From JAJZVS01 sp963708095 (GTDB taxonomy: Bacteria > Pseudomonadota > Alphaproteobacteria > Acetobacterales > Acetobacteraceae), in assembly GCA_963708095.1 (NCBI GenBank), contig OY970182.1, positions 1,240,001-1,304,000 of the forward strand: a stretch of DNA of 64,000 bases, given 5' to 3'. Position 1 is the first letter of the stretch, and every line of letters starts with the position of its first letter. Below are positions 60,928 through 64,000 of the stretch, piece after piece. The notes under the pieces were generated by a model. It did not search any database and had not been told where the DNA came from. It worked only from the letters and a program-made list of their open reading frames with translations. The position numbers and the translations under genes are program-made.

Positions 60928-62279
60928 CTCCCCTCATTTTGAGGCTGGGGGTGACGTTTATCCAAAGAATCGGTTGAGGCTCTCCGGCATTCCGGAGAGA
61001 ATCGAAGCGAGCCGCCTCCGATTCCAATTGTTGCGTATGCCAAAGACCCCTTGCCTGCCCCCGCAGGTCTGCGATTCTCCTCGCCTGCAACAAGAGCCGC
61101 GGGGGAGCGATGCCGCCGAACCAAACCCTTTGCCTCATGGACGTGCAGCGCGTCCTGACCGGTCTGTTCGAGGGTGACCTGCACGCCAAGCGGGTTCTGT
61201 CCCTGGCCAATGCCACCCTCGGGGTCGTCCGGACCGCGTCATTGGCCGTGCATACGATCGGCCAGGGGCTCGCCTTGGCGCGCGGCCTGACCACCAAGCA
61301 CGCCATCAAGCAGGTGGATCGGATGCTGTCGAACGAGGGGATCGACATCGATGCCGCGCTGCGCCACTGGGTGCCCTACGTGGTGGGGTCTCGCACCAGC
61401 ATCAACGTCGCCATGGACTGGACCGATTTCGACGCCGATGGCCACGCCACCCTCATGCTGTCGCTGCTGACCCGTCACGGCCGAGCCACGCCACTGCTGT
61501 GGCTCACCGTCGCGACGGCAAGCCTCAAGAACCATCGCAACGAGCACGAATACCAGGCGCTGGTCCGTCTCGCCGACGCCCTGGCCGCCGACATCAAGGT
61601 TTGCATCGTCGCCGACCGCGGTTTCGGCGATCACAAACTCTATCGGGTGCTGACCGAGGAGCTGAAGTTCGACTTCGTCATCCGCTTCCGCGGCAATATC
61701 ACGGTGATGGCCGCCGACGGCGAGATGCGCACCGCGGCCGGCTGGGTCGGCCGCGGCGGACGGGCGCGCATCCTGCGTGGCGCCGCGGTGACCGCAGAAC
61801 GCTACCAGGTGGGCACGGTGCTGTGCGTGCAGGACAAGGACATGAAGCAGGCGTGGTGTCTCCCCGCCAGCGACGGCGCTGGGTCAGCGGCAAGCCTGAA
61901 GGCGCTCTATGGCAAGCGCTGGAGCATCGAATGTGGCCTGCGCGATACCAAGGACCTGCGCTTCGGCATGGGCATGGGATCGATCCACGTCAGCTCCCCG
62001 GCGCGACGCGATCGCCTGTGGCTGATCGCCGCATTCGCCGTCGTGCTGCTGACCCTGCCCGGGGCCGCCGGGGAAGCGCTCGGCTACGACCGATTCCTCA
62101 AGTCAAACACCGCCAGGCGGCGAACCCATTCGCTGTTCCGCCAGGGCTGCATGCTATACGAACTCATGCCGACCATGCCCGAGCCTCGGCTGCTGCCGCT
62201 GGTCCAGAAATTCGCCGACATGCTCGCCGAACTGCCCGTCTTCGCCGAGACTTTCGGGGCGGCGTGAAAATGAGGGGAG
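60928..62279 (+). mobile_element. IS4-family insertion sequence
   Basis: CTCCCCTCATTTT at 60928-60940 and its exact reverse complement at 62267-62279 form 13-base inverted ends; the right end overlaps the stop of the transposase. The element is about 1352 bases with 180 bases of leader before the gene. A clean target duplication is not visible. Confidence 0.72.
61110..62267 (+). CDS. IS4-family transposase
   Basis: 385 residues. First Asp in VAMDWTDFDADGH, second in VCIVADRGFGDHKLYR, and the Y-(2)-R-(3)-E-(6)-K signature in YGKRWSIECGLRDTKDLRF place it in IS4. GGGGGAG is just before ATG 61110. No disruption, so it may be active. Confidence 0.88.
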   Translation: MPPNQTLCLMDVQRVLTGLFEGDLHAKRVLSLANATLGVVRTASLAVHTIGQGLALARGLTTKHAIKQVDRMLSNEGIDIDAALRHWVPYVVGSRTSINVAMDWTDFDADGHATLMLSLLTRHGRATPLLWLTVATASLKNHRNEHEYQALVRLADALAADIKVCIVADRGFGDHKLYRVLTEELKFDFVIRFRGNITVMAADGEMRTAAGWVGRGGRARILRGAAVTAERYQVGTVLCVQDKDMKQAWCLPASDGAGSAASLKALYGKRWSIECGLRDTKDLRFGMGMGSIHVSSPARRDRLWLIAAFAVVLLTLPGAAGEALGYDRFLKSNTARRRTHSLFRQGCMLYELMPTMPEPRLLPLVQKFADMLAELPVFAETFGAA

Positions 62280-62470
62280 TCTCGAGGGTCGGCGGAGGCA
62301 TTCTCAGCTGGTTCCCATTGACAGGAATAGGCCGGCGGAATTGCATGACGGTGCCTCTTCGCGCTGCTGGCATGACCCGGACCGCGAACCGAGCCTGCCC
62401 TCCGACCCGCGCGCAAAGAGCACGCTGCTAATGGGCAAATTCGCTCGAACTCGGAAACAAGGAGGATGCG

Positions 62471-62803
62471 ATGCCTCACTTCATGATTCGGTGGCAATTC
62501 ACCAGCACATCGGCCAAGACACTTGTCGGCAAGCCACACGATCGTACCGGTGCGGCGAAGGCACTCGTCGAAGGCTTCGGTGGAAAGCTAAACAGCTACT
62601 ACCTCGCCTTAGGTGAGTACGACGGTGTTGCGATCTGTGAATTCCCGGACAGCAAAGCGGCTGTCGCATGCTCGATGTCGGCTACGGCCTCAGGCGGGTT
62701 TTCTCGTTTCGAGACTACGACGCTGCTGACGGCTCAGGAAGCCGAGGCGGCTATGAAGCAGGCCCACCAGACTAAGACCGCATACAAGCCGCCGAACGCC
62801 TGA
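62471..62803 (+). CDS. GYD domain-containing protein
   Basis: 110 residues. MPHFMIRWQFTSTSAKTLVG, AAKALVEGFGGKLNSYYLAL and GEYDGVAICEFPDSKAAVAC give the name motif G-E/Y-D in its usual strand. This is a small dimeric ferredoxin-like family of unknown function. AAGGAGG precedes the ATG. It follows the IS4 element by 191 bases. Confidence 0.9.
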   Translation: MPHFMIRWQFTSTSAKTLVGKPHDRTGAAKALVEGFGGKLNSYYLALGEYDGVAICEFPDSKAAVACSMSATASGGFSRFETTTLLTAQEAEAAMKQAHQTKTAYKPPNA

Positions 62804-63413
62804 CCGGGGGTCGAGCCGCGCTGCCGGCGCAACTGCTCCGTCAAGGTTCGCGCCAGCGCCCCCTGGGCTAAACGCGCCCGGTTATAGGCCCGCTTCTCTT
62901 GGACGGGGCGGCCGGGGATGAGGTGTACCCGGTGCAGCTCGGCGGCAGTGACCGGGCGGCCCGAGCGCACTGCCGGGGGCTATCACCGGTTCCGCTGGGG
63001 CCAGTGCAGCAAGTAGTTCAAGGACCGCTCCGGCACCATTCTGAACCGGGCGCAATACCCGTTCAACAGTATCATCCGGCGAGCAGCGCTGCGATGCGCG
63101 TCGTGTCGCGCTCGTGCGAGCCGCAGCACTCGATGAACGATTGCGTCCCAATGCCAGTTCCAATACGCGGCCTGCCTCGTCGGCGCAGTTGCAACTTTGC
63201 CGCATCTTGCGCTGGCAAGCTCAGTTGAACGACTGCTTTCGCGAGCGGCTGTTGCTCCCTTGGACGGCGGCCATGGGCGCGAAGCTGCCGTTGGAAGACC
63301 TTCGGACGGACTTCCCCTTACCACCCTATGCAGATATTCAAACCGAGACTCCACCGCCTGAAAGCCGGGCCGGCAAATCGAAACGGGCGCACCACCGGCC
63401 GCCCCCTGCTCCT
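62804..63413. other. Intergenic stretch, no supported gene; holds direct repeat copy 2 (63274-63325)
   Basis: About 600 bases. Short open frames on both strands are rich in Arg and Ala and lack ribosome binding sites. The only clear feature is the second copy of the 52-base direct repeat at 63274-63325, identical to 60870-60921 and in the same direction. Confidence 0.6.
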
Positions 63414-64000
63414 TTACCCGAACCGCCGCGGATCCACAGCCGCAACCACCGCCCCCGCCTCCCCCGGATCCCGCCCCGCCACCAGATCCGCCACCAGCCG
63501 CCCCGCCGCCGGCGAGGTCTGGATCCCGTACCCCCCCTGCCCCACGCACCAGAAGAACCCCCCCGCCGCAGGGTCCCACCCGAACGCCAGGCTGCGGTCC
63601 GGCGTAAACGTGCGCAGCCCGGCCCAGGCACGCTCCACCCGCCGCACCTCGATCGCCAGCGCCTGCTGCATCCGGTCGATCCCGATCGCGACATCGATCT
63701 CGTCCGGCTGGACGTCCTGCGGGGCCATCGGCGTCTCGTCGGCCGGGGAGACCATGAGCCGGGTGCGCGCCTCCGGCCGCGCGTACCACGTATGCGCCAC
63801 GTCGTTGACCAGCGGCCATCCGGCAACATCGAACGGCGCCGGATCGACGATCGCGGCGGTGCGCCGGCACGGCACCAGGCCGAGCGGAGCGACCCCGGCC
63901 AGCCCCGCCACCTCGTCGCCCCAGGCGCCGGCCGCGTTCACCACCACCGGGGCGCGGAACACGGTGCCGTCGGCGGTGGTGACCGCCCAGCCGCCGCGCT
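63414..64000 (-). CDS. FAD-dependent glycine/D-amino-acid oxidase-like protein, C-terminal part
   Basis: The frame is open to the window edge; about 195 C-terminal residues are visible. VVVNAAGAWGDEVAGLAGVA, TWYARPEARTRLMVSPADET and FDPS-like TFTPDRSLAFGWDPAAGGFF followed by WCVGQGGYGIQTSPAAGRLV are the C-terminal blocks of DAO-type oxidases; the last is the FAD-contact motif. Substrate may be an amino acid, sarcosine or an amine. The FAD Gly-rich N-terminus is outside the window. Confidence 0.86.
   Translation of the reverse strand, partial: RGGWAVTTADGTVFRAPVVVNAAGAWGDEVAGLAGVAPLGLVPCRRTAAIVDPAPFDVAGWPLVNDVAHTWYARPEARTRLMVSPADETPMAPQDVQPDEIDVAIGIDRMQQALAIEVRRVERAWAGLRTFTPDRSLAFGWDPAAGGFFWCVGQGGYGIQTSPAAGRLVADLVAGRDPGEAGAVVAAVDPRRFG

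Noticed and set aside
62804..63413. Possible small genes on either strand
   Set aside because: Short Arg-rich frames without start signals; part of the region is a direct repeat.

Overview
This is a GC-rich chromosomal window from an alphaproteobacterium, most likely a member of the Rhodospirillales or Acetobacteraceae. Three things support this. The tmRNA gene is circularly permuted (two-piece) and its tag begins ANDN. The ccmA and acnA genes are divergent, and fumarase lies next to sspB. A RuBisCO-like protein is paired with a cupin as in Rhodospirillum. The assignment rests on gene content and composition, not on a ribosomal marker, and no rRNA or intact tRNA gene is present. Most of the window is ordinary core metabolism, broken up by three patches of mobile-element debris.

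Left part (1-15.4 kb). A truncated acyltransferase-like gene opens the window. A sulfide or persulfide-type cluster follows: DUF2182, DUF1326, a 41-residue membrane peptide and an ArsR-rhodanese regulator, divergent from a persulfide-dioxygenase-like hydrolase and an MFS transporter. Next come a kinase-like/P-loop fusion and a zinc-ribbon methyltransferase. A branched-chain amino acid ABC operon (livH-livM-livG-livF, livH frameshifted) is followed by an MFS gene and a relic of a second livF. A partner-switching module (FHA-PP2C phosphatase divergent from a STAS protein and an RsbW-like kinase) ends this part.

Middle (15.4-41 kb). rmuC and a MaoC dehydratase precede an insertion-sequence graveyard at 17.6-20.9 kb. 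After this come a fumarylacetoacetase-family gene, msrB, a Tat-exported peptide-binding protein, an AT-rich PEP-CTERM gene next to a tRNA 3'-end fragment, a universal stress protein with a MarR regulator, and a convergent glucoamylase/GlgX pair. Small oxidoreductase and esterase genes lead to an unrecognised two-gene cassette and a damaged ABC-2 exporter fused onto the end of ccmAB. A palindrome with 75-base arms sits between ccmA and ccmB.

Right part (41-64 kb). acnA, a flavin-dependent oxidoreductase, an epimerase and small enzymes lead to class I fumarase, sspB and tmRNA; the last two both serve ribosome rescue and ClpXP proteolysis. A divergent HigB/HigA-type toxin-antitoxin pair, thyX, an orphan PaaE-like reductase and a second giant palindrome follow. 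A RuBisCO-like protein with a cupin is best explained as the methylthioadenosine-isoprenoid shunt. The end holds recX, a LysR regulator divergent from a YcaC-like hydrolase, an IS4-family element flanked at a distance by 52-base direct repeats, a GYD protein and the C-terminal part of a FAD-dependent amine or amino-acid oxidase cut by the window edge.
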